Positions 1-7,301 of a stretch of 34,529 nucleotides of DNA are shown one piece after another. Origin of the DNA: an uncultured SAR116 cluster alpha proteobacterium (GTDB lineage: Bacteria; Pseudomonadota; Alphaproteobacteria; Puniceispirillales; Marisalimonadaceae); assembly GCA_902630555.1 (NCBI GenBank), contig CACOVB010000008.1, positions 1-34,529 of the forward strand, read 5' to 3'. Numbering within the stretch: the first letter of the stretch is position 1; every line of letters starts with the position of its first letter. A program made the translations under genes and the position numbers. Under the pieces are notes generated by a model, which worked only from the letters and a program-made list of their open reading frames with translations, made no database searches and had not been told where the DNA came from.

Positions 1-17
1 CCAGGTATTATTCATGA

Positions 18-28
18 TATAATATAAT
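18..28 (+). promoter_or_regulatory. Possible -10 box(es) for the first gene
   Basis: Two overlapping TATAAT hexamers (18-23 and 23-28) lie about 40 bases upstream of the first coding region. The matching -35 region would fall at or beyond the left edge, so it cannot be assessed. In DNA this AT-rich, TATAAT occurs often by chance. Confidence 0.25.
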
Positions 29-68
29 TCAGTAAAATGAAGACTTAGGTGATTAAAGGGTGGAGAGG

Positions 69-401
69 ATGAAAAAATCTAAATTAATAAATTATACTAC
101 TCAAGATTTTGTTTCAGAAAAAGAATTAGAACTTAAATTATTTAGATGGAACAATGTAAAAGACAAATATTTACCAAAGTTAAAAGCAAATGGAATTTTA
201 AGAATGGTTACTACGAAGGTTTGGAATAAAGAAGGTGTTAGCAGATTAGGGCATTTATTTGAATATGAAGATGATAAAGCGTATCAAAAGTGCCAACCAA
301 TTTTTCAAGAGATTGAAAGAAATGAGAAAGAAGATCAATTGATAAAAGTTTTTGGGAATAGAGGTGTGGTTTTAGAGGAATATGATTTTAGGAATGATTA
401 A
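69..401 (+). CDS. Small conserved hypothetical protein, possibly ferredoxin-like (dimeric alpha-beta barrel) fold
   Basis: The product is about 110 residues, soluble, with no signal peptide or membrane segment. I do not recognise a named family with certainty. The middle, with a strand-like MVTTKVWNKEG, a RLGHLFEY strand and a helix rich in Glu/Lys, then a C-terminal NRGVVLEEY strand, resembles the beta-alpha-beta pattern of small NIPSNAP/Dabb-like ferredoxin-fold proteins. This is inference from pattern only, and no catalytic residue is evident. The ORF track opens at a GTG (60), but I prefer the ATG at 69, which has AAAGGGTGGAG just upstream. The 3' end overlaps the start of the next gene by 20 bases, so the two are probably co-transcribed. 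Confidence 0.6.
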   Translation: MKKSKLINYTTQDFVSEKELELKLFRWNNVKDKYLPKLKANGILRMVTTKVWNKEGVSRLGHLFEYEDDKAYQKCQPIFQEIERNEKEDQLIKVFGNRGVVLEEYDFRND

Positions 402-825
402 AAAAATATGTTTAGTGTTTATTTTTACAATATTACCTAACATTAGTAATTCGATTGAAAAAATTGACTTACAAAAACAAATTCAATCATATTCATGGAA
501 TGAAAGAATAGTTCTTTTTATTACAAAGCCAAAATATGTTCACTTTATAAACGAAGTAGACAATTTTTTTGATAAATATAAGTGCGAAAATGAAAAAAGA
601 AATTTGGAATATATCAAAATTGTTGGTGATGAAGTAAATAAATATATTTTACCTGATAAATATGAAAATAAATATGGTATTTGGTTAATTGGTTATGATG
701 GTCAAGTTAAAGGACATTCAACAGATATTTCTTTATTAAAAAAAATTCATCATCTAATAGATGAAATGCCAATAAGAAAACGAGAGATGATTGATAGTCC
801 AGAGAAAAATGGAAGATGTAATTAG
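382..825 (+). CDS. Secreted DUF4174-family protein
   Basis: The product is up to 147 residues. It opens with a signal peptide: a short basic n-region (MIKK) followed by the hydrophobic core ICLVFIFTILP, with likely cleavage after NSNS-like small residues, so it should be periplasmic. The body matches what I know of DUF4174: an N-terminal W-x-x-R-x-x-L/V-L-F strand (here WNERIVLFI), a GIWLIGYDGQVK strand pair, and the near-C-terminal MPIRKREM motif corresponding to the family's MPMRxxEM. The fold is thioredoxin-like by family, but no CxxC is present and the function is unknown. The start could be the ATG at 382 or the one at 394; the latter gives a cleaner signal peptide. It overlaps the preceding gene and converges with the downstream tRNA gene. 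Confidence 0.75.
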   Translation: MILGMIKKICLVFIFTILPNISNSIEKIDLQKQIQSYSWNERIVLFITKPKYVHFINEVDNFFDKYKCENEKRNLEYIKIVGDEVNKYILPDKYENKYGIWLIGYDGQVKGHSTDISLLKKIHHLIDEMPIRKREMIDSPEKNGRCN

Positions 826-862
826 TTAAATTTAAGTTTAAAACTAATAGTGAGTTTTAATG

Positions 863-939
863 TGGTGCGCTCGAGAGGATTCGAACCCCTGACCCCTAGA
901 TTCGTAGTCTAGTGCTCTATCCAGCTGAGCTACGAGCGC
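863..939 (-). tRNA. tRNA-Arg(ACG)
   Basis: Read on the minus strand this folds as a complete 77-nt cloverleaf. It has a 7-bp acceptor stem (GCGCTCG/CGAGCGC), a D arm (GCTC/GAGC), an anticodon stem CTAGA/TCTAG with loop CTACGAA, a five-base variable region, and a T arm with the loop TTCGAAT. The discriminator is A and CCA is encoded in the gene. The anticodon is ACG, read as arginine. In bacteria A34 of this tRNA is normally deaminated to inosine by TadA, so it decodes CGU/CGC/CGA. No convincing promoter or terminator is visible around it. Confidence 0.97.
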
Positions 940-1007
940 ATTTTTTATTGACTTTTTTAGCTTCATTTATACTCATAATTTAGGTGTCACCACATTTATT
1001 TATTAAA

Positions 1008-1036
1008 TTGACTAAAAAAATCATCATATATATCTT
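1008..1036 (+). promoter_or_regulatory. Possible sigma70 promoter for gpt
   Basis: TTGACT (1008-1013) and TATCTT (1031-1036) are separated by 17 bases, giving 5/6 and 4/6 matches to the consensus. It would leave a leader of roughly 120 bases before the gpt ATG. The assignment is weak because of the base composition. Confidence 0.3.
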
Positions 1037-1105
1037 TACCTAACACAAATCACTTATTCTTCAAACAATCGAATAATCATAAATTAAATTATTTACAAAT
1101 ATATG

Positions 1106-1126
1106 TGAATTTGATTTATAAATTCA
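1106..1126. repeat. Inverted repeat upstream of gpt
   Basis: TGAATTT and AAATTCA form a perfect 7-bp inverted repeat around a 7-base spacer, 42 bases upstream of the gpt ATG. It could be an operator or a weak leader hairpin, or chance in AT-rich DNA. Confidence 0.25.
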
Positions 1127-1167
1127 TATTAGTTAAAGTTTTAAAATTAAATTTACATGAGATTATT

Positions 1168-1650
1168 ATGAATAGTTATGAAAAATCATTTCCAGTATCT
1201 TGGGAAGAAATACATCGAAATAGTAAAGCTTTAGCATGGAGGCTGCATGATATATCTTCATTTAAAGGCATTATAGCTGTAACAAGAGGTGGATTAGTTC
1301 CTGCAGCTATTGTAGCTAGAGAACTAGATATGAGATTGATTGATACAGTTTGTGTAAGTTCATATAAAGAAAAATCAAGAAGCGACGTTGAGTTTTTAAA
1401 AAATAAAACCATGGCTCAAGATGGTAATAATTGGTTAATAGTTGACGATTTGGTTGACACTGGTGAAACAATAAAAGCTTTAAGGCCAATTCTTCCTAAA
1501 GCCCACTATGCTACAGTATATGCAAAACCTGCTGGAAGAGCTCAAGTAGATACCTTTATTACTGAAGTATCTCAAGACACGTGGATCTATTTTCCATGGG
1601 ACTTAGAGATGAAACCTGCACCAACTATAAGTGAGCAAATAAATAAATAA
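1168..1650 (+). CDS. gpt: Xanthine(-guanine) phosphoribosyltransferase
   Basis: This is a purine-salvage enzyme that joins xanthine, guanine or hypoxanthine to PRPP in the cytosol. The 160-residue product (E. coli Gpt is 152) carries the type I PRTase PRPP loop VDDLVDTGE at about residues 92-100. The N-terminal GIIAVTRGGLVP segment (34-45), the DTVCVSSY strand, and the C-terminal QDTWIYFPWD stretch closely parallel E. coli Gpt; the Trp-rich tail contacts the base in that family. The ORF track extends to a GTG at 1105, but the extra 21 residues are not family-like, so I start at the ATG at 1168 (MNSYEKSF). It stands alone, upstream of the rpmH cluster. Confidence 0.93.
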   Translation: MNSYEKSFPVSWEEIHRNSKALAWRLHDISSFKGIIAVTRGGLVPAAIVARELDMRLIDTVCVSSYKEKSRSDVEFLKNKTMAQDGNNWLIVDDLVDTGETIKALRPILPKAHYATVYAKPAGRAQVDTFITEVSQDTWIYFPWDLEMKPAPTISEQINK

Positions 1651-1655
1651 TAAAG

Positions 1656-1684
1656 TTGACTATTTAAATTAATTTCATTAAGAA
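1656..1684 (+). promoter_or_regulatory. Possible promoter of the rpmH operon
   Basis: TTGACT (1656-1661) is followed after 17 bases by TAAGAA (1679-1684), a poor -10. The position just upstream of rpmH is right for this usually strongly expressed operon. The -10 mismatch keeps confidence low. Confidence 0.3.
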
Positions 1685-1701
1685 CTTTCAATGAGGTTAT
1701 T

Positions 1702-1836
1702 ATGAAAAGAACATTTCAACCAAGCAATTTAGTTAGAAAAAGAAGACACGGTTTTAGAGCAAGAATGGCAACTGTTGGTGGCAGAAATGTTATTAGAAGA
1801 CGTCGTGCAAAAGGAAGAAAAAGACTATCAGCTTAA
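1702..1836 (+). CDS. rpmH: 50S ribosomal protein L34
   Basis: This gene was too short for the ORF track. The 44-residue, very basic product begins [18 protein letters not shown] and ends in a run of Arg/Lys ([13 protein letters not shown]), which is the full-length signature of bL34 of the large ribosomal subunit. A GAGG Shine-Dalgarno lies six bases before the ATG. It is directly followed by rnpA, yidD and yidC, the classic bacterial order near dnaA/oriC in many genomes. No DnaA boxes or origin features are evident in this window. Confidence 0.98.
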   Translation: MKRTFQPSNLVRKRRHGFRARMATVGGRNVIRRRRAKGRKRLSA

Positions 1837-1848
1837 AACAAAGCTTTT

Positions 1849-2196
1849 ATGACTTTAACAACTATAAAAAAAAGATCTGAATTTATAAGATCTAATAAAT
1901 TTTCAAAAAAAATTTATACTCCAAACTTTATTATTCAAAAACTTGAATCAAACAAAAATGATAATATACCTCATTTTGGTTTTACTATTACAAAAAAAAT
2001 TGGCTCAGCTATTGTAAGAAATAAAATTAAAAGAAGACTTAAATCAATCATAAGAGAATTATTAAAATATAAAGATAAATATTTTGATTTCAGCTTTAAT
2101 TATATATTGATTTGTAAAAAAGAAATTGTAAAAGTTTCTTATGATGACTTAGAAAATGAATTAATGGATAATTTTAAATCTAATAGAGTTAGCTAA
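1849..2196 (+). CDS. rnpA: Ribonuclease P protein component
   Basis: This is the small basic protein subunit of RNase P, which helps the catalytic RNA bind and cleave the 5' leader of pre-tRNAs. The product is 115 residues, normal for the family. It shows the FGFTITKKIGSAIVRNKIKRRLK stretch (about residues 44-66) that contains the RNR-type motif, here RNKIKRRL. The N-terminal TTIKKRSEFIRS matches the usual L-x-x-x-x-F opening. It begins 12 bases after rpmH and is followed by yidD, so it belongs to the same operon. Confidence 0.95.
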   Translation: MTLTTIKKRSEFIRSNKFSKKIYTPNFIIQKLESNKNDNIPHFGFTITKKIGSAIVRNKIKRRLKSIIRELLKYKDKYFDFSFNYILICKKEIVKVSYDDLENELMDNFKSNRVS

Positions 2197-2203
2197 TCTT
2201 GAA

Positions 2204-2461
2204 ATGATAAATATATTTGAAAAATCAATTAAAATTTTAATTTTAATTCTCTTAAAAGCTTACAAGTTTTTAATATCACCTTTTCTTGGAACTAACTGCC
2301 GCTTTTTACCATCATGTTCAGATTATGCATATGAAGCAATTACTAATAAGGGAGTGATAAAAGGTGGAGCTTTAGCTATTAAAAGATTAACAAAATGTCA
2401 TCCTTGGGGTAAAAGTGGTTATGATCCTGTTAACAAACAAAAAAAAGAAAATATTTTATGA
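2204..2461 (+). CDS. yidD: Membrane protein insertion efficiency factor YidD
   Basis: This is an 85-residue membrane-associated protein that assists YidC-dependent insertion. The family signature is clear: an N-terminal amphipathic/hydrophobic helix, then YKFLISPFLGTNCRFLPSCS (about 21-40) followed by the conserved YAYEAI and the CHPWGKSGYDPV tail. The three cysteines of the family are present. Its stop overlaps the yidC ATG in an ATGA arrangement, implying translational coupling. Confidence 0.95.
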   Translation: MINIFEKSIKILILILLKAYKFLISPFLGTNCRFLPSCSDYAYEAITNKGVIKGGALAIKRLTKCHPWGKSGYDPVNKQKKENIL

Positions 2462-4164
2462 ATCCAGATACTAGAAATTTAATTGCAGCTATTTGTCTTT
2501 CAATGTCAGTTTTGATTGGATACCAAATTTTATTTGGTGAACCAGCTCAGCAAAATGTAAAAAAAGAACAACAGTTAGTCGATAAAAATAATGAACCTTC
2601 AATTGAACTGCCTAAAGACAATAATACATCTTTGACAGAAGTTACAAAGAAGACAAGAAATATAGATAGAATTAATATTGTTAATGATGAGCTTGAAGGA
2701 TCAATTTCACTTCTTGGAGCAAGAATAGATGATTTAGTTTTAAAAAATTACAGAAAAACTCTTGATCCAGAAAGTGATCAGATAAGGTTCTTAAAAAAAA
2801 TTGATGAAAGAGAGCCATTTTTCATTCAATTTGGCTGGAGTTCACCAAATAAAGATAAAGTTCCTAATGGAAATACAGTGTGGAAGGGTTCTAAATCTTC
2901 TTTAGACTCAAATAATCCCGTGACATTGTCATGGAATAATGGAAAAGGATTAAAATTTTCTCAGATAATATCTATAGATGATAATTACATGATTAAGGTT
3001 ATCCAAAAGGTAAAAAATGAAACTAAAAATCCAGTAAACTTATATCCTTATGGTCTTATCAGAAGATCTGGTGAACCTAAAACCACTGATTTTTTTGTTT
3101 TACATGAGGGGCCATTGGGTGTTTTTGATGGGTCCTTAAAAGAACATAGTTATTCAGATTTAAAAGAAACTGGCCAAAAAGGAATGTCTATAAAGACTGA
3201 AGAAAATGGTGGTTGGATTGGTATAACAGATAAATATTGGATGGCAGCTTTAATACCAGATCAAAATACTAACTCTAATTTCACTTTCAGATATGTTAAT
3301 AATTCTGCATCATACCAAACTGACTTTTTAGGTGAGCTTTCAAAAATTCCAGCAAATGGAGAAATTGAAATTACATCTAGAGTATTTTCTGGAGCAAAAA
3401 AATTAAACTTGCTTGATAAATATGAAGAGGATTTAAAAATCAAAAATTTTGACTTAGCTATAGACTTTGGTTGGTTCTACTTTCTTACAAAACCATTTTT
3501 CTATGCTTTATCATGGGCAAATAATATATTAGGTAATTTTGGGTTGGCAATTCTTGCTATTACAGTAGTTGTAAAAATTATATTTTTCCCATTAGCAAAT
3601 AAATCATACAAAAGTATGGCTAGGATGAGGGTTTTAACACCTCAACTTCAACAATTGCGTGAGAGATTTGGTAATGATAGACAAAAAATGAATATGGAGA
3701 TGATGGCTCTATATAAAAGGGAAAAAGTAAATCCTGCAGCTGGATGTTTGCCGATACTTGTCCAAATTCCCGTGTTTTTTGCCTTATATAAAGTTTTATT
3801 TGTATCAATTGAAATGAGGCAAGCTCCATTTTTTGGATGGATAAAAGACTTATCTGCGTTAGACCCAACAAGTATATTTAATCTTTTTGGATTATTGCCT
3901 TATAGCACAGATTTTTTGCCAGATTTTCTTAATTTGGGAATTTGGCCTTTATTAATGGGTGCTACTATGGTGCTTCAACAAAGATTAAATCCTAAACCAC
4001 CAGATCCTGTGCAAGCTCAGATTTTTGCTTGGATGCCAGTTGTTTTTACTTTTTTACTTGCAACATTTCCTGCAGGTTTAGTGATTTACTGGACATGGAA
4101 TAATCTTTTATCAATTGCTCAACAATGGATAATTACTAGAAAAATTAATAAAGAAAAAAGTTGA
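2458..4164 (+). CDS. yidC: Membrane protein insertase YidC
   Basis: The 568-residue inner-membrane insertase acts alone or with SecYEG. It has an N-terminal anchor helix (about residues 8-26), a large periplasmic domain (about 60-330) typical of Gram-negative YidC, and a C-terminal conserved core. The core contains the helices around WANNILGNFGLAILAITVVV, AGCLPILVQIPVFFALYKVL, and the last helices ending WTWNNLLSIAQQWII. The cytoplasmic hairpin follows SMARMRVLTPQ, which carries the arginine expected in the hydrophilic substrate groove. Length is normal. It overlaps yidD by 4 bases, and engB begins 3 bases after its stop. Confidence 0.97.
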   Translation: MNPDTRNLIAAICLSMSVLIGYQILFGEPAQQNVKKEQQLVDKNNEPSIELPKDNNTSLTEVTKKTRNIDRINIVNDELEGSISLLGARIDDLVLKNYRKTLDPESDQIRFLKKIDEREPFFIQFGWSSPNKDKVPNGNTVWKGSKSSLDSNNPVTLSWNNGKGLKFSQIISIDDNYMIKVIQKVKNETKNPVNLYPYGLIRRSGEPKTTDFFVLHEGPLGVFDGSLKEHSYSDLKETGQKGMSIKTEENGGWIGITDKYWMAALIPDQNTNSNFTFRYVNNSASYQTDFLGELSKIPANGEIEITSRVFSGAKKLNLLDKYEEDLKIKNFDLAIDFGWFYFLTKPFFYALSWANNILGNFGLAILAITVVVKIIFFPLANKSYKSMARMRVLTPQLQQLRERFGNDRQKMNMEMMALYKREKVNPAAGCLPILVQIPVFFALYKVLFVSIEMRQAPFFGWIKDLSALDPTSIFNLFGLLPYSTDFLPDFLNLGIWPLLMGATMVLQQRLNPKPPDPVQAQIFAWMPVVFTFLLATFPAGLVIYWTWNNLLSIAQQWIITRKINKEKS

Positions 4165-4167
4165 ATA

Positions 4168-4809
4168 TTGGAATTTTCAGATGAAGATAAAGAAATTGGC
4201 AGAAAACTATTTTTAGGAGATTGTCAATTTATCAAATCATGTGTGTCCCTTGATACATTGCCTTCACAAAACAATAGTGAAGTTGCATTTTTTGGAAGAT
4301 CTAATGTAGGTAAAAGTTCTTTAATCAATTCTTTAACTAATAAAAAAAAACTAGCTAAATTTAGTAAGACACCTGGAAGAACTAGGCAATTAAATTTTTT
4401 TAAAATTGAAAATAAATTACATAGTTTAAATTTTGTTGATTTACCAGGATATGGATTTGCAAAAGTATCAAAAATAGAGCAAAGAGAATGGAGAAATCTT
4501 ATTTTTGACTATATTTCTTCAAGACAAAATTTAAGAACAATACTTTTATTGATAGATGCAAGAAGAGAATTAACTAAAGAGGATAATAAGATGATAGATT
4601 TTTTTGAAAACCAAGGCTTAGGATGGACATGTGTCATAACAAAAGCCGATAAAATAAAAAAATCAGAAGTTTCTTCAAAAATGATTAATTTAAAAAATGC
4701 ATTAAAAAATAAGATTACCCTATACCCACATCTTTTTTGTACATCTAGCGAAAAGAAAACAGGGCTAGAAGAATTGAGAGCATACATAGCAATGTTTGCA
4801 AAAAATTAG
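4168..4809 (+). CDS. engB: Ribosome biogenesis GTPase EngB/YsxC/YihA
   Basis: This GTPase is needed for late assembly of the large ribosomal subunit. The 213-residue product has G1 GRSNVGKSS (43-51), a G2 threonine region around KTPGRTRQ, G3 DLPGYG, G4 TKADK and a G5-like CTSS near the C terminus, all in the expected order and spacing. The start is a TTG three bases after the yidC stop; no in-frame ATG precedes the conserved LGDCQFIKS region. Tight spacing indicates the same operon as yidC. Confidence 0.95.
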   Translation: MEFSDEDKEIGRKLFLGDCQFIKSCVSLDTLPSQNNSEVAFFGRSNVGKSSLINSLTNKKKLAKFSKTPGRTRQLNFFKIENKLHSLNFVDLPGYGFAKVSKIEQREWRNLIFDYISSRQNLRTILLLIDARRELTKEDNKMIDFFENQGLGWTCVITKADKIKKSEVSSKMINLKNALKNKITLYPHLFCTSSEKKTGLEELRAYIAMFAKN

Positions 4810-4822
4810 ATTTATTTATAAT
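4795..4822 (+). promoter_or_regulatory. Possible promoter for argB
   Basis: TTTGCA (4795-4800), inside the end of engB, is followed after 16 bases by a perfect TATAAT (4817-4822). Initiation would fall about 25 bases before the argB ATG. The -10 is perfect and the -35 is 4/6. Confidence 0.35.
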
Positions 4823-4853
4823 GTAAGATGAAACAAATGAAAATAGTAATGAT

Positions 4854-5738
4854 ATGCAAAATAATTTGAATGATAAAGCTGAAATCCTAATGGAAACACT
4901 TCCTTTTATGAGGAGGTATTCAAACAAAGTTATAGTTATAAAATTTGGTGGGCATGCTATGGGGAAAAAAGAATACGTAAAGACTTTTGCTCAAGATGTA
5001 TCGCTTCTGCAACAGGTAGGAATACTTCCAATAGTAGTCCATGGTGGTGGCCCCCAAATTGGAGAAATGCTCAAAAAATTAAAAATTGAAAGTAATTTTA
5101 TTGATGGTTTAAGAGTTACTGATGCAGCAACTATCGATGTTGTTGAAATGGTTTTATGTGGCATCATTAATAAAAGTATTGTCTCAGCAATATCAAATGA
5201 GGGTGCTAATGCAGTTGGGATATCTGGTAAAGATGGGAATTTAATTTCTGCAAAGAGATTGTCAGTAATAGATAAAAACTCTGATTCCAATCTTGAGAAT
5301 GTTGTAGATTTAGGTTTTGTTGGAGAGCCAAACAAAATTAATACAGATGTAATTCAAGCTTTGATAAATCAAAAAATGATTCCAATCATTGCACCAGTTG
5401 GTATTGGTGAAAATGGTCTTTCATATAATATTAATGCTGACACAGCTGCAGGTGCAATTGCTTCGGCAATGAAAGCCACACGAATGATGATGTTAACAGA
5501 CGTTGAAGGTGTGTTAGATAGTAAAGGTGAAATTATTACAGAGTTATCTATAAAAAAATGTAAGGAATTAATCAAAGAAAATGTTGTTCATGGAGGAATG
5601 ATACCTAAAATTAATACTTGTATTAAAACAGTTCAAGACGGAGCTGAAGCAGCTGTTATAATGGATGGTAGAAAAAAACATTCTCTTTTGGTTGAACTAT
5701 TCACTGAAGATGGTGTTGGAACTTTAATTAAAGATTAG
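4854..5738 (+). CDS. argB: Acetylglutamate kinase
   Basis: This enzyme phosphorylates N-acetylglutamate with ATP, the second step of arginine biosynthesis. The 294-residue product has the amino-acid kinase hallmarks: VIKFGGHAM with the phosphate-binding Lys (about residue 30), the VVHGGGPQIGEML glycine-rich loop (61-73), a TDAATIDVVEMVL helix, NINADTAAGAIA (the substrate/ATP region), and LTDVEGVLD. The C-terminal GGMIPKI motif is also present. Length and N-terminal helix fit the alphaproteobacterial enzymes. No clear Shine-Dalgarno precedes the ATG. Neighbours engB upstream and a HAD nucleotidase plus dapD downstream reproduce a common alphaproteobacterial order. Confidence 0.96.
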   Translation: MQNNLNDKAEILMETLPFMRRYSNKVIVIKFGGHAMGKKEYVKTFAQDVSLLQQVGILPIVVHGGGPQIGEMLKKLKIESNFIDGLRVTDAATIDVVEMVLCGIINKSIVSAISNEGANAVGISGKDGNLISAKRLSVIDKNSDSNLENVVDLGFVGEPNKINTDVIQALINQKMIPIIAPVGIGENGLSYNINADTAAGAIASAMKATRMMMLTDVEGVLDSKGEIITELSIKKCKELIKENVVHGGMIPKINTCIKTVQDGAEAAVIMDGRKKHSLLVELFTEDGVGTLIKD

Positions 5739-5760
5739 TTTAATCAATGGTTGAATATAA

Positions 5761-6435
5761 ATGATTTATCAAAATAGTTTTCAAAATTGGATCTTTGATT
5801 TAGATAATACAATGTATGATATTAATTTAGGTCTATTTAAAAAAATTTCCAATAGAATAACTGATTTTATAATTTCTAAATATTCTTTAGATATTGATCA
5901 GGCTAAAAAAATTCAAAAAGAATATTATTTGAAATATGGCTTAACTTTAAGAGGTTTAATTGTCGAAAAAAAATTAGAGCCAGAAGAATTTCTTGATTAT
6001 GTTCATGACGTTGAACATCCGGAATTAGAAAAAAATGATAAATTAATATCAAAGATAAGAATATTGGAAGGAAAGAAAATAATCTTTACAAACGCTACGT
6101 CAAAACATGCAAAAAAAATTTTAAAAATATTAGAATTAGAACATGATTTTGATCAAATTATTGATATTAAAGATTTAGAATATATTCCCAAGCCAGACAA
6201 AAGATCGTATAAAAAGTTATTAGAATGTTTAAATCTTAATAAAGAAAATTTAGATAAAACAATTTTTTTTGAGGATACAGTCAAAAATTTGATACCAGCT
6301 AAAGAACTTGGAATTACGACTGTGTGGATGAAAAATTCAATAAATGAAAAAGATTTTATAAAAAATTGTAATTTCATAGACTATAGTTTTAATAATTTGA
6401 ATGAGTTTTTAGATACAATAAAAATGAGAGGATAA
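5761..6435 (+). CDS. HAD-family pyrimidine 5'-nucleotidase
   Basis: This 224-residue HAD phosphohydrolase resembles yeast Sdt1/Phm8-type pyrimidine 5'-nucleotidases. Motif I is FDLDNTMYD (about 13-21) with the nucleophile and general acid aspartates. Motif II is [11 protein letters not shown] (Thr about 103), motif III the Lys in [10 protein letters not shown], and motif [11 protein letters not shown]. The small helical cap between motifs I and II contains the YGLTLRGL element typical of the subgroup. By family it dephosphorylates pyrimidine mononucleotides or related small phosphates; the true substrate is not fixed by sequence. It sits 2 bases before dapD and 22 bases after argB, in the alphaproteobacterial argB-HAD-dapD order. 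Confidence 0.85.
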   Translation: MIYQNSFQNWIFDLDNTMYDINLGLFKKISNRITDFIISKYSLDIDQAKKIQKEYYLKYGLTLRGLIVEKKLEPEEFLDYVHDVEHPELEKNDKLISKIRILEGKKIIFTNATSKHAKKILKILELEHDFDQIIDIKDLEYIPKPDKRSYKKLLECLNLNKENLDKTIFFEDTVKNLIPAKELGITTVWMKNSINEKDFIKNCNFIDYSFNNLNEFLDTIKMRG

Positions 6436-6436
6436 T

Positions 6437-7297
6437 ATGGATCAAGATAATTTAAAAAATGTTATAGATAAGGCCTTTGATAATATTTCAGATGTAGGTA
6501 TAAATGCAAAAGGGGAGATAAGAGACGCTGTTGATGAAACATTAAATTTACTTGATTCAGGAAAGCTTAGAGTAGCTGAGCCTCTTGGCTCTAGTAAGTG
6601 GCGTGTAAATCAGTGGTCTAAAAAAGCTGTCTTACTTTCATTTAGACTAAACGATATGGGAATAATTAAAGGTGGACCTGAAAGTTGGGATTGTGGTCCT
6701 TCTGTTTGGTGGGATAAGGTTAAATCAAAATTTTCAAACTGGTCATCTGATGATTTTAAAAAGGCAGGATTTAGAGCAGTTCCAGGTTCAATAGTAAGAC
6801 ATTCAGCTTTCATTAACAAAAATGTTGTTTTAATGCCATCTTTTGTTAATTTGGGCGCTTTTGTAGATGAGGGTGCAATGATTGATACGTGGGCAACTGT
6901 TGGATCTTGTGCACAAATCGGTAAAAATGTTCATTTATCTGGAGGTGCAGGTATCGGTGGTGTACTAGAACCTTTACAAGCTGATCCAGTCATTATAGAG
7001 GACAATTGTTTTATTGGTGCACGTTCTGAAGTTGCAGAAGGTGTTATTGTAGAAGAAGGGTCTGTTTTATCGATGGGAGTTTATATAGGCGCTTCAACAA
7101 AAGTTGTTGATAGATCAACTGGCGAAATTTATATGGGAAGAGTCCCATCATATTCAGTAGTTGTCCCAGGTTCTATGGCTGGAAGTAAAAATAACGAAAC
7201 ATCCAATTCACCTAATTTATATTGTGCGGTAATAGTAAAAAGAGTTGATGCTAAAACCAGATCAAAAACATCAGTCAATGATTTGTTAAGAGACTAA
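6437..7297 (+). CDS. dapD: 2,3,4,5-tetrahydropyridine-2,6-dicarboxylate N-succinyltransferase
   Basis: DapD transfers succinyl from succinyl-CoA to tetrahydrodipicolinate in the lysine/diaminopimelate pathway. The 286-residue product has an N-terminal helical domain, including [10 protein letters not shown] and the WKVNQW-like RVNQWSKKA helix. A left-handed beta-helix of hexapeptide repeats follows (from about residue 125): [39 protein letters not shown], then [16 protein letters not shown] and [14 protein letters not shown]. Length is normal. dapE follows after 4 bases, so the two steps are encoded together. A GAGG ribosome-binding site lies before the ATG. Confidence 0.97.
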   Translation: MDQDNLKNVIDKAFDNISDVGINAKGEIRDAVDETLNLLDSGKLRVAEPLGSSKWRVNQWSKKAVLLSFRLNDMGIIKGGPESWDCGPSVWWDKVKSKFSNWSSDDFKKAGFRAVPGSIVRHSAFINKNVVLMPSFVNLGAFVDEGAMIDTWATVGSCAQIGKNVHLSGGAGIGGVLEPLQADPVIIEDNCFIGARSEVAEGVIVEEGSVLSMGVYIGASTKVVDRSTGEIYMGRVPSYSVVVPGSMAGSKNNETSNSPNLYCAVIVKRVDAKTRSKTSVNDLLRD

Positions 7298-7301
7298 TTT
7301 A

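Larger units (their letters stand above)
940..1167. other. Longest non-coding gap (about 230 bases)
   Basis: This AT-rich spacer lies between the divergent tRNA-Arg and gpt genes. It holds one possible plus-strand promoter (1008-1036) and a 7-bp inverted repeat (1106-1126), listed separately. I see no ORF with family resemblance, no purine-riboswitch core, and no stable GC-rich hairpin. Confidence 0.6.

Noticed and set aside
822-847. TTAGTT...AACTAA inverted repeat between the DUF4174 gene and tRNA-Arg as a bidirectional terminator
   Set aside because: Only six mostly A/T pairs, a 14-base loop and no clean T-run on either side.
940-1010. Minus-strand promoter for tRNA-Arg (TATAAA near 970)
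   Set aside because: No -35-like hexamer lies at 16-18 bases; GTGACA is only 13 bases away.
1105-1167. N-terminal extension of gpt from a GTG at 1105
   Set aside because: The extra 21 residues have no counterpart in Gpt and the ATG at 1168 gives the normal family length.
1020-1167. Purine riboswitch upstream of gpt
   Set aside because: The conserved core and paired loops of purine aptamers are not present; the leader is almost all A/T.
1702-4809. Chromosomal origin near rpmH
   Set aside because: No dnaA gene, DnaA-box cluster or long AT-rich unwinding region distinct from background is visible.
4991-5335. 114-residue minus-strand ORF inside argB
   Set aside because: It is a shadow of argB with no family resemblance. 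The same holds for the other opposite-strand ORFs inside yidC, engB, dapD, dapE, dnaX, pepA, gpsA, hemY, trmL and ytoQ.
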